Source of the DNA: Archivesica marissinica | Taxonomy: Eukaryota; Mollusca; Bivalvia; Venerida; Vesicomyidae | DNA: 64,000 nt | Direction: 5' to 3' | Assembly: GCA_014843695.1 (NCBI GenBank) | Contig: CM026386.1 | Coordinates: 83,319,697 to 83,383,696, forward strand | In this document: one piece after another, positions 40,996-52,300 of the stretch | Numbering within the stretch: the first letter of the stretch is position 1 | Layout of the letters: the number at the start of each line of letters is the position of its first letter | Translations under genes and position numbers: made by a program | Notes under the pieces: model-generated | Told to the model about the DNA's origin: nothing | What the model saw: the letters and a program-made list of their open reading frames with translations, nothing else | The model's database searches: none

Positions 40996-42688
40996 AGGGT
41001 ATTATGTTAGTCATGGTTAGCTAATGTATTATGTTAGTCATGGTTAGCTAATGTATTATGTTAGTCATGGTTAGCTAATGTATTATGTTAGTCATGGTTA
41101 GCTAATGTATTATGTTAGTCATGGTTAGCTAATGTATTATGTTAGTCATGGTTAGCTAATGTATTATGTTATATTATGTTAGTCATGGTTAGCTAATGTA
41201 TTATGTTAGTCATGGTTAGCTAATGTATTATGTTATTTGTTGTCATGGTTAGCTAATGTATTATGTTAGTCATGGTTAGCTAATGTATTATGTTAGTCAT
41301 GGTTAGCTAATGTATTATGTTAGTCATGGTTAGCTAATGTATTATGTTAGTCATGGTTAGCTAATGTATTATGTTAGTCATGGTTAGCTAATGTATTATG
41401 TTAGTCATGGTTAGCTAATGTATTATGTTAGTCATGGTTAGCTAATGTATATGTTAGTCATGTTAGCTAATGTATTATGTTATATTATGTTAGTCATGGT
41501 TAGCTAATGTATTATGTTAGTCATGGTTAGCTAATGTATTATGTTAGTCATGGTTAGCTAATGTATTATGTTAGTCATGGTTAGCTAATGTATTATGTTA
41601 GTCATGGTTAGCTAATGTATTATGTTATATTATGTTAGTCATGGTTAGCTAATGTATTATGTTAGTCATGGTTAGCTAATGTATGTTAGTCATGGTTAGC
41701 TAATGTATTATGTTATATTATGTTAGTCATGGTTAGCTAATGTATTATGTTAGTCATGGTTAGCTAATGTATTATGTTATATTATGTTAGTCATGGTTAG
41801 CTAATGTATTATGTTAGTCATGGTTAGCTAATGTATTATGTTAGTCATGGTTAGCTAATGTATTATGTTAGTCATGGTTAGCTAATGTATGTTAGTCATG
41901 GTTAGCTAATGTATTATGTTATATTATGTTAGTCATGGTTAGCTAATGTATTATGTTATATTATGTAAGTCATGGTTAGCTAATGTATTATGTTAGTCAT
42001 GGTTAGCTAATGTATTATGTTAGTCATGGTTAGCTAATGTATGTTAGTCATGGTTAGCTAATGTATTATGTTAGTCATGGTTAGCTAATGTATGTTAGTC
42101 ATGGTTAGCTAATGTATTATGTTAGTCATGGTTAGCTAATGTATGTTAGTCATGGTTAGCTAATGTATTATGTTAGTCATGGTTAGCTAATGTATGTTAG
42201 TCATGGTTAGCTAATGTATTATGTTAGTCATGGTTAGCTAATGTATGTTAGTCATGGTTAGCTAATGTATTATGTTAGTCATGGTTAGCTAATGTATGTT
42301 AGTCATGGTTAGCTAATGTATGTTAGTCATGGTTAGCTAATGTATGTTAGTCATGGTTAGCTAATGTATGTTAGTCATGGTTAGCTAATGTATGTTAGTC
42401 ATGGTTAGCTAATGTATTATGTTAGTCATGGTTAGCTAAGGTATTATGTTAGTCATGGTTAGCTAATGTATGTTAGTCATGGTTAGCTAATGTATGTTAG
42501 TCATGGTTAGCTAATGTATTATGTTAGTCATGGTTAGCTAATGTATTATGTTAGTCATGGTTAGCTAATGTATTATGTTATATTATGTTAGTCATGGTTA
42601 GCTAATGTAGTATGTTAGTCATGGTTAGCTAATGTATTATGTTAGTCATGGTTAGCTAATGTATTATGTTAGTCATGGTTAGCTAATT
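40996..42688. repeat. 27/23-bp minisatellite downstream of PPCS
   Basis: About 66 units of ATGTTAGTCATGGTTAGCTA plus ATGTATT, with shortened units lacking TATT and inserts of ATGTTATATT. Shortened units alternate with full ones at 42030-42310, a small higher-order pattern. The sense strand carries TAG and TAA in each unit. Confidence 0.95.
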
Positions 42689-42703
42689 TTATCTATATAT
42701 TAT

Positions 42704-45347
42704 AGCTCGGCTGAGTACTTGCAGATTGTTGGGTATTCATGTCCAATAACGTGGGTTACCTGTATTTATAGCTGGGCTGAGTACTTGCAGATTGTCGAGT
42801 ATTCATGTCCAATAACGTGGGTTATCTGTATTTATAGCTGGGCTGAGTACTTGCAGATTGTCGGGTATTCATGTCCAATAACGTGGGTTACCTGTATTTA
42901 TAGCTGGGCTGAGTACTTGCAGATTGTTGGGTATTCATGTACAATAACGTGGGTTACCTGTATTTATAGCTGGGCTGAGTACTTGCAGATTGTCGGGTAT
43001 TCATGTCCAATAACGTGGGTTACCTGTATTTATAGCTGGGCTGAGTACTTGCTGATTGTCGGGTATTCATGTCCAATAACGTGGGTTATCTGTATTTATA
43101 GCTGGGCTGAGTACTTGCTGATTGTCGGGTATTCATGTCCAATAACGTGGGTTACCTGTATTTATAGCTGGGCTGAGTACTTGCTGATTGTCAGGTATTC
43201 ATGTCCAATAACGTGGGTTATCTGTATTTATAGCTGGGCTGAGTACTTGCTGATTGTCGAGTATTCATGTCCAATAATGTGGGTTACCTGTATTTATAGC
43301 TGGGCTGAGTACTTGCTGATTGTCGGGTATTCATGTCCAATAACGTGGGTTACCTGTATTTATAGCTGGGCTGAGTACTTGCAGATTGTCGGGTATTCAT
43401 GTCCAATAACGTGGGTTACCTGTATTTATAGCTGGGCTGAGTACTTGCAGATTGTCGGGTATTCATGTCCAATAACGTGGGTTACCTGTATTTATAGCTG
43501 GGCTGAGTACTTGCAGATTGTTGGGTATTCATGTCCAATAACGTGGGTTACCTGTATTTATAGCTGGGCTGAGTACTTGCAGATTGTCGGGTATTCATGT
43601 CCAATAACGTGGGTTACCTGTATTTATAGCTGGGCTGAGTACTTGCAGATTGTCGGGTATTCATGTCCAATAACGTGGGTTACCTGTATTTATAGCTGGG
43701 CTGAGTACTTGCAGATTGTCGGGTATTCATGTCCAATAACGTGGGTTACCTGTATTTATAGCTGGGCTGAGTACTTGCTGATTGTCGAGTATTCATGTCC
43801 AATAACGTGGGTTACCTGTATTTATAGCTGGGCTGAGTACTTGCAGATTGTCGGGTATTCATGTCCAATAACGTGGGTTACCTGTATTTATAGCTGGGCT
43901 GAGTACTTGCTGATTGTCGAGTATTCATGTCCAATAATGTGGGTTACCTGTATTTATAGCTGGGCTGAGTACTTGCAGATTGTTGGGTATTCATGTCCAA
44001 TAACGTGGGTTACCTGTATTTATAGCTGGGCTGAGTACTTGCAGATTGTCGGGTATTCATGTCCAATAACGTGGGTTACCTGTATTTATAGCTGGGCTGA
44101 GTACTTGCTGATTGTCGAGTATTCATGTCCAATAACGTGGGTTACCTGTATTTATAGCTGGGCTGAGTACTTGCTGATTGTCGAGTATTCATGTCCAATA
44201 ACGTGGGTTACCTGTATTTATAGCTGGGCTGAGTACTTGCTGATTGTCGAGTATTCATGTCCAATAACGTGGGTTACCTGTATTTATAGCTGGGCTGAGT
44301 ACTTGCAGATTGTCGGGTATTCATGTCCAATAACGTGGGTTACCTGTATTTATAGCTGGGCTGAGTACTTGCTGATTGTCGAGTATTCATGTCCAATAAT
44401 GTGGGTTACCTGTATTTATAGCTGGGCTGAGTACTTGCAGATTGTTGGGTATTCATGTCCAATAACGTGGGTTACCTGTATTTATAGCTGGGCTGAGTAC
44501 TTGCAGATTGTCGGGTATTCATGTCCAATAACGTGGGTTACCTGTATTTATAGCTGGGCTGAGTACTTGCAGATTGTCGAGTATTCATGTCCAATAACGT
44601 TGGTTACCTGTATTTATAGCTGGGCTGAGTACTTGCAGATTGTCGGGTATTCATGTCCAATAACGTGGGTTACCTGTATTTATAGCTGGGCTGAGTACTT
44701 GCAGATTGTCGGGTATTCATGTCCAATAACGTGGGTTACCTGTATTTATAGCTGGGCTGAGTACTTGCAGATTGTCGGGTATTCATGTCCAATAACGTGG
44801 GTTACCTGTATTTATAGCTGGGCTGAGTACTTGCAGATTGTCGAGTATTCATGTCCAATAACGTGGGTTACCTGTATTTATAGCTGGGCTGAGTACTTGC
44901 AGATTGTCGGGTATTCATGTCCAATAACGTGGGTTACCTGTATTTATAGCTGGGCTGAGTACTTGCAGATTGTTGGGTATTCATGTCCAATAACGTGGGT
45001 TACCTGTATTTATAGCTGGGCTGAGTACTTGCAGATTGTCGGGTATTCATGTCCAATAACGTGGGTTACCTGTATTTATAGCTGGGCTGAGTACTTGCAG
45101 ATTGTCGGGTATTCATGTCCAATAACGTGGGTTACCTGTATTTATAGCTGGGCTGAGTACTTGCAGATTGTCGGGTATTCATGTCCAATAACGTGGGTTA
45201 CCTGTATTTATAGCTGGGCTGAGTACTTGCTGATTGTCGGGTATTCATGTCCAATAACGTGGGTTACCTGTATTTATAGCTGGGCTGAGTACTTGCTGAT
45301 TGTCGGGTATTCATGTCCAATAATGTGGGTTACCTGTATTATTACCT
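42704..45347. repeat. 66-bp minisatellite, 40 copies
   Basis: Unit begins CTGGGCTGAGTACTTGCAGA and ends GTTACCTGTATTTATAG. Only a few positions vary (GCAGATT or GCTGATT; GTCGGG, GTCGAG or GTTGGG; ACGTGG or ATGTGG; TACC or TATC), and the variants are arranged in repeated strings. Sixty-six is 22 codons, so an 906-codon frame of a 22-residue repeat (AEYLQIVGYSCPITWVTCIY...) is open. It has no ATG near its start, no signal of splicing and no known domain. Confidence 0.96.
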
Positions 45348-45726
45348 GTGGTCAGTACTATACACATGTACTCAGTAAACATGCTGATACAGTCAAACCT
45401 GTGAACACCACTGTGAGAGGAGAAAGTTGGGCATTGTAGACAGTCTGTCTTTCCCCTTTTCAATTATTTTATAAGTGATGATAGCAAAGTGGTAGTATAT
45501 TCAGGTGTGAGACGTACAGAGTTTGTGCCCAGCTGCAGCCATTATGATTATACACTTAGGCAAGGTATTTAATTCCACATTGCCTCTCTGTTTTTGTGCG
45601 AGTTACATTGGGATTGAGCGAGTGTCTTATTAAGAACGGTTATGTATGGGTATGTATTATTTTTTATCAAAGTTAATCAAATATATAATCAACACCAAAT
45701 CATATTTCCTTTATTTTCCGTTATAA
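45348..45726. other. Spacer between arrays with SINE family 3 fragment
   Basis: Contains the TIR-like start GATACAGTCAAACCTGTG (45384-45401) and a plus-strand SINE body at about 45500-45610 (TTGTGCCCAGCTGCAGCCAT, CTTAGGCAAGGTATTTAATT). No gene. Confidence 0.55.
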
Positions 45727-46043
45727 GACAGTCAATGTGTTATTAGTCAGTCAATGTGTTATAAGTCAGTCAATGTGTTATAGGTCAATGTATTATAAGT
45801 CGTTCAATGTGTTATAAGTCAGTCAATGTATTATAAGTCAGTCAATGTATTATAAGTCAGTCAATGTGTTATAAGTCAGTCAATGTATTATAAGTCAGTC
45901 AATGTATTATAAGACAGTCAATGTGTTATAAGACAGTCAATGTGTTATAAGTCAGTCAATGTGTTATAAGTCGGTCAATGTGTTATAAGTCAGTCAACGT
46001 GTTATAAGTCAGTCAATGTGTTATAAGTCGGTCAATGTCAATG
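45727..46043. repeat. 19-bp minisatellite
   Basis: About 17 units of GTCAGTCAATGTGTTATAA with GTATTATAA and GTCGGTCAA variants. Confidence 0.92.
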
Positions 46044-46327
46044 TGTTATAATGGATGTAGTTATATGGTGTATGTGTAGGATGCACTGCCATGGTTATAT
46101 GGTGTATGTGTAGGATGCACTGCTGTCATGGTTATATGGTGTATGTGTAGGATGAACTGATGTCATGGTTATATGGTGTATGTGTAGGATGCACTGCCAT
46201 GGTTATATGGTGTATGTGTAGGATGAACTGCTGTCATGGTTATATGGTGTATGTGTAGGATGCACTGCTGTCATGGTTATATGGTGTATGTGTAGGATGC
46301 ACTGCTGTCATGGTTATATGGTGTATG
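46044..46327. repeat. 37-bp minisatellite running into the gap
   Basis: About seven to eight units of CATGGTTATATGGTGTATGT plus GTAGGATGCACTGCTGT, some lacking TGCTGT. It is cut by the N gap, so the true length is unknown. Confidence 0.92.
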
Positions 46328-47327
46328 NNNNNNNNNNNNNNNNNNNNNNNNNNNNNNNNNNNNNNNNNNNNNNNNNNNNNNNNNNNNNNNNNNNNNNNNN
46401 NNNNNNNNNNNNNNNNNNNNNNNNNNNNNNNNNNNNNNNNNNNNNNNNNNNNNNNNNNNNNNNNNNNNNNNNNNNNNNNNNNNNNNNNNNNNNNNNNNNN
46501 NNNNNNNNNNNNNNNNNNNNNNNNNNNNNNNNNNNNNNNNNNNNNNNNNNNNNNNNNNNNNNNNNNNNNNNNNNNNNNNNNNNNNNNNNNNNNNNNNNNN
46601 NNNNNNNNNNNNNNNNNNNNNNNNNNNNNNNNNNNNNNNNNNNNNNNNNNNNNNNNNNNNNNNNNNNNNNNNNNNNNNNNNNNNNNNNNNNNNNNNNNNN
46701 NNNNNNNNNNNNNNNNNNNNNNNNNNNNNNNNNNNNNNNNNNNNNNNNNNNNNNNNNNNNNNNNNNNNNNNNNNNNNNNNNNNNNNNNNNNNNNNNNNNN
46801 NNNNNNNNNNNNNNNNNNNNNNNNNNNNNNNNNNNNNNNNNNNNNNNNNNNNNNNNNNNNNNNNNNNNNNNNNNNNNNNNNNNNNNNNNNNNNNNNNNNN
46901 NNNNNNNNNNNNNNNNNNNNNNNNNNNNNNNNNNNNNNNNNNNNNNNNNNNNNNNNNNNNNNNNNNNNNNNNNNNNNNNNNNNNNNNNNNNNNNNNNNNN
47001 NNNNNNNNNNNNNNNNNNNNNNNNNNNNNNNNNNNNNNNNNNNNNNNNNNNNNNNNNNNNNNNNNNNNNNNNNNNNNNNNNNNNNNNNNNNNNNNNNNNN
47101 NNNNNNNNNNNNNNNNNNNNNNNNNNNNNNNNNNNNNNNNNNNNNNNNNNNNNNNNNNNNNNNNNNNNNNNNNNNNNNNNNNNNNNNNNNNNNNNNNNNN
47201 NNNNNNNNNNNNNNNNNNNNNNNNNNNNNNNNNNNNNNNNNNNNNNNNNNNNNNNNNNNNNNNNNNNNNNNNNNNNNNNNNNNNNNNNNNNNNNNNNNNN
47301 NNNNNNNNNNNNNNNNNNNNNNNNNNN
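46328..47327. other. Assembly gap, 1000 N
   Basis: Exactly 1000 N, a conventional placeholder, entered from inside the 37-bp array. The ORFs drawn across it are artefacts. Confidence 1.
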
Positions 47328-47373
47328 CATGTTGTCGCAAACTCTTCGTTCGCATCTATATCTATTTGTCTCT

Positions 47374-47502
47374 CAATCGGTTGGGCTCTAACCAGGGTCT
47401 ATCCTATCGAGGCTCGCTGGTTGAGCTCTAACCAGGGTCTATCCTATCGAGCTCGCTGGTTGGGCTCTAACCAGGGTCTATCCTATCGAGGCTCGCTGGT
47501 TT
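47374..47502. repeat. 40-bp tandem repeat, three copies
   Basis: GGTTGGGCTCTAACCAGGGT plus CTATCCTATCGAGGCTCGCT, three near-identical copies (one lacks a G, giving CGAGCTCGCT; one has GGTTGAGC). It sits directly after the gap. Confidence 0.9.
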
Positions 47503-48374
47503 TATCTATTCCTCTCCAATCTATATTTAAATATAACTCAATATCGAGTTTTGTTTCTTTTCCAATGTTTAATATATATATATATATCGTCTCAGTCTCG
47601 TTTTATTTCAAATCTATTCCACATAGTATAATATATATTTACATTTCTTAGTTGGCCGTCGATAGTATAAGTTCTATATCTTATATTAATCCCTTCACTC
47701 TATCAAATCTCTGCAATAGATATATTCGCCGAAACTAAAGTTTCTCTATGGTCGAATTATCTTTAATTCACGTGTTTACTTAATACTTCTTAAAATATCA
47801 ATTTTCCAAATTATCATAAACTATTATAATTTAATTCTGAGTTACACGTCCACTAATACCTCCTGGCTATAGATCAACCGTGCACTACTTTCTTAATAAA
47901 TTTCCAGTTCTTATATAGGAGATTGAAAAAATAACCCAGACATAATGACGGCTAGATAATCCCAGTAGCCCACGCTGATGCTGCGAGATGTGCCCCGACT
48001 GTGACGTGCACGCCCATGAGGAGATCGGTCGGGTGACTGTGCTTCAAATTTATGTTCTACACGCATGTATACATCTAATATAAATGCAGCTATTTATAAA
48101 TGGTAATTTTTGCAGTCGCCCAAATGCATTTAGGCGGTGGCGACTATAAATAAATGCATTAGTCAGTCGGTAATATTCGACAGAAAGAGATCATGCATTA
48201 GAAAGCAAGTTATATATCGAGAACCTATACATAGAAAACATTATGCAATTCATATAACGAAAAATAATAGTTCACAGACATTTAAAATAATAATGTGCTT
48301 AATATTTTATATAAACATGGAAAACTAAATATTGTGTCGTAACAGACAATCTAGTATCTGCTAACAATACACTA
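47503..48374. other. AT-rich stretch, no gene recognised
   Basis: Short (TA)n at 47571-47587. A small inverted repeat AGTCGCC...GGCGACT lies at about 48112-48145 around AAATGCATTT. A GC-richer patch at 47945-48045 is unassigned. Confidence 0.45.
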
Positions 48375-48545
48375 ATATATTGATAGAAACCGGAAGGTGC
48401 GGCAGAGATAGGCTTGATAGACAAAATAGAAAATGTTAACTTTACGAATCAGGAGATATAGAGGATGAATTTCATTTTATTTTCAAATGCAGTGTATATG
48501 CTGATTTAAGGGAACATTATATATTAAACGTTATTATCGAGTGAG
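48375..48545 (+). pseudogene. LINE RT C-terminal fragment, degraded
   Basis: Reads, with a TAA in the middle, as the Cys-rich LINE end: NRKC, stop, LYESGDIEDEFHFIFKCSVY and ADLREHYI. It corresponds to [15 protein letters not shown] and CCEKYRDIR at 4137-4616. Confidence 0.6.
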
Positions 48546-48602
48546 TCCGAGTATGTTCATAATGGTTTAAATACTCAATACTAGTAATAAACAGTTTTTT
48601 TA

Positions 48603-48872
48603 GTCCGCCTCCGTGGTTTTGGCCTGTCCTTTATGCCCTGTTTTTGGTCGAGTGGTTAAGGTCGCTGACTTGTAACCTATCATCTCTGATGGTCACGGGT
48701 TCGAGCCCAGCTCAGACCGTGTCTCATTTATATGAAAAAGTCGGCAGCTTCTTACGGAGGTTGGTGCACCAAGTACTGGTTAACCGCTGGAGCCTGCCCA
48801 GGAAAGGTGTTGTTAGGTAAACTGCCCATCGCTCAAATGGGAAATAGCGACGTTAAATAAAAAATAACAAAA
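48603..48872 (+). mobile_element. tRNA-derived SINE, family 1, near full length
   Basis: Head GTCCGCCTCCGTGGTTTTGG...GGTCGAGTGGTTAAGG carries an insertion of about 30 bp in the A-box region. B box GGGTTCGAGCCC, body CTTACGGAGGTTGGTGCACC, end GGGAAATAGCGACGTTAAAT plus an A-rich tail. Confidence 0.78.
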
Positions 48873-49317
48873 CACAGATTTTAATCCGGCTTAGTAAATA
48901 TATTCGATTTGCTCTAAATAGAAGGAACAAAATGCTAGTTGGATAACATGAAATTATTATATAACAATTTTACATTATATGTGAAATCAAAAATTACACT
49001 GTTCACTCTGAAAATGCATGCCTGTAACATACGTGTGCATGCACTCTAAATATTATAAAATAATAGTCATGTGATATATATTTTCACATTTCTTTACAAT
49101 TTGAAATGTACATACTTTATACAATGATGTACCTGTGTAACCGTATACAGCTGGACGAGAACCTATGTATTAGATAGAAAACAAATCTCGTTTATCAGAA
49201 CAAACGTTAGTTAACACTTATACAAAGTATATTAAGTAGCAAACAATACAATGTTATATAATGGGTTTACAAACAAACAAAACAATTGACAACACACACG
49301 TTGTCTATGCAATCACT
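48873..49317. other. AT-rich flank of the 17-bp array
   Basis: No gene, RNA or named repeat recognised. Confidence 0.45.
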
Positions 49318-52300
49318 GACATGTCTCTACCATCATCCTGTCTCTACCGCCATCCTGTCTCTACCGTCATCCTGTCTCTACCGTCATCCTGTCTCTATCA
49401 TCATCCTGTCTCTATCGTCATCCTGTCTCTACCGTCATCCTGTCTCTATCATCATCCTGTCTCTACCATCATACTGTCTCTACCGCCATCCTGTCTCTAC
49501 CATCATCATGTCTCTATCATTATCCTGTCTCTACCATCATCCTATCTATACCATCATCCTGTCTCTACCATCATCCTGTCTCTACCATCATCCTGTCTCT
49601 ATCATCATCCTGTCTCTACCATCATCCTGTCTCTACCATCATCGTGTCTCTACCGCCATCGTGTCTCTACCGCCATCCTGTCTCTACCATCATCATGTCT
49701 CTACCATCATCCTGTCTCTACCGTCATCCTGTCTCTACCGTCATCCTATCTCTATCATCATCCTGTCTATACAATCATCCTGTCACTTTGTGTTTTGTTT
49801 TTTGGGTTTTGTGTGTTTGGGTTTGGGGGGGTTTTTTTGGGGTGGGGGTGGTGTTGGTGGTTGTGGTTTGTTTGGGGGGGCATCCTGTCCTACCATCATC
49901 CTGTCTCTACCGTCATCCTATCTCTATCATCATGCAGTCTATACCATCATCCTGTCTCTACCATCATCCTGTCTCTACCGTCATCCTATCTCTATCATCA
50001 TCCTGTCTATACCATCATCCTGTCTCTACCATCATCCTGTCTCTACCGTCATCCTGTCTCTACCGTCATCCTATCTCTATCATCATCCTGTCCATACAAT
50101 CATCCTGTCTCTACCATCATCCTGTCTCTACCGTCATCCTATCTCTATCATCATCCTGTCTATACCATCATCCTGTCTCTACCATCATCCTGTCTCTACC
50201 GTCATCCTATCTCTATCATCATCCTGTCTATACCATCATCCTGTCTCTACAATCATCCTGTATCTACCATCATCCTGTCTCTACAATCATCTTGTCTCTA
50301 CCATCATCCTGTCTCTACCATCATCCTGTCTCTATCATCATACTGTCTCTATCAGCATCCTGTCTCTACCATCATCCTGTCTCTACCGCCATCCTGTCTC
50401 TACCATCATCCTGTCTCTACCATCATCCTGTCTCTATCATCATCCTGTCTCTACAATCATCCTGTCTCTACCATCATCCTGTCTCTACCATCATCCTGTC
50501 TCTACCATCATCCTGTCTCTATCATCATCCTGTCTCTACAATCATCCTGTCTCTACCATCATCCTGTCTCTACCGCCATCCTGTCTCTACCATCATCATG
50601 TCTCTACCATCATCCTGTCTCTACCGTCATCCTGTCTCTACCGTCATCCTATCTCTATCATCATCCTGTCTATACAATCATCCTGTCTCTACCATCATCC
50701 TGTCTCTACCGTCATCCTATATCTATCATCATCCTGTCTATACCATCATCCTGTCTCTACCATCATCCTGTCTCTACAGTCATCCTATCTCTATCATGAT
50801 CCTGTCTATACCATCATCCTGTCTCTACCATCATCCTGTCTCTACCGTCATCCTATCTCTATCATCATCCTGTCTATACAATCATCCTGTCACTACCATC
50901 ATCCTGTCTCTACCGTCATCCTATCTCTATCATCATCCTGTCTATACCATCATCCTGTCTCTACCATCATCCTGTCTCTACCGTCATCCTATCTCTATCA
51001 TCATCCTGTCTATACCATCATCCTGTCTCTACAATCATCCTGTATCTACCATCATCCTGTCTCTACCATCATCTTGTCTCTACCATCATCCTGTCTCTAC
51101 CATCATCCTATATCTACCATCATCCTATCTCTACAATCACCCTGTATCTACCATCATCCTGTCTCTACCATCATCATATCTCTACCATCAACCTGTCTCT
51201 ACCATCATCCTATCTCTACAATCACCATGTATCTACCATCATCCTGTCTCTACCATCATCATGTCTCTACCATCATCTTGTCTCTACTATCATCCTATCT
51301 CGACAATCATCCTGTATCTACCATCATCCTATCTCTACCATCATACCGTCTCAACTATCATCCTATCTCTACAATCATCATGTCACTACTATCATCCTGT
51401 CTCTACAATCATCCTGTATCTACCATCATCCTATCTCTACCATCATACTGTCTTTACCATCATCCTGTCTCTACCGTCATCCTGTCTCTATGACCATCCT
51501 GTCTGTACCATCATCCTATCTCTATAACCATCCTATCTCTACGATCAACATGTCTCTACCATCATCCTGTCTCCATCCTGTATCTACCATCATCCTATCT
51601 CTTCCATCATCCTGTCTCTACCGTGATCCTGTCTCTACCATCATACTGTCTCTACCATCATACTGTCTCTACCATCATCCTGTCTCTACCATTATCCTGT
51701 CTCTACCATCATCCTAACTATACGGTCATCCTGTCTCTACCATCATACTGTCTCTACTATCATCCTATCTCTACTATCATCCTGTCTCTACCATCATCCT
51801 GTCTCTACCATCATCCTGTCTCTATCATGATCCTGTCTCTACCATCATCCTGTCTCTACCATCATCATATCTCTACAATCATCCTGTCTCTACCATCATC
51901 CTGTCCTACCATAATCCTGTCTCTACCATCATCCTGTCTCTACCATCATAATATCTCGACAATCATCCTGTATCTACCATCATCCTATATCTACAATCAT
52001 CATGTCTCTACTATCATCCTGTCTCTACAATCATCCTGTATCTACCATCATCCTATCTCTACGATCATACTGTCTCTACTATCATCCTGTCTCTACCGTC
52101 ATCCTGTCTCTACTATCATACTGTCTCTACCATCATCCTGTCTCTTCCGTCATCCTGTCTCTACCATCATACTGTCTCTACCATCATACTGTCTCTACCA
52201 TCATCCTGTCTCTACTATCATCCTATCTCTACCGTCATCCTGTCTCTACTATCATACTGTCTCTACTATCATCCTGTCTCTACCATCATCCTGTCTCTAC

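Noticed and set aside
4926..46327. CRISPR arrays suggested by regular repeats
   Set aside because: Units are head to tail without unique spacers, no cas genes, and the window is eukaryotic.
46240..47431. ORFs of about 370 codons around 46.3-47.4 kb
   Set aside because: They cross 1000 N and consist almost entirely of undetermined residues.
1390..48720. tRNA genes at the A-box/B-box sequences (about 1110-1187, 1390-1466, 2400-2478, 3380-3440, 30330-30400, 32685-32750, 34010-34085, 48605-48715)
   Set aside because: Each is attached to a repeated SINE body or lacks a paired acceptor stem; they are tRNA-derived SINE heads.
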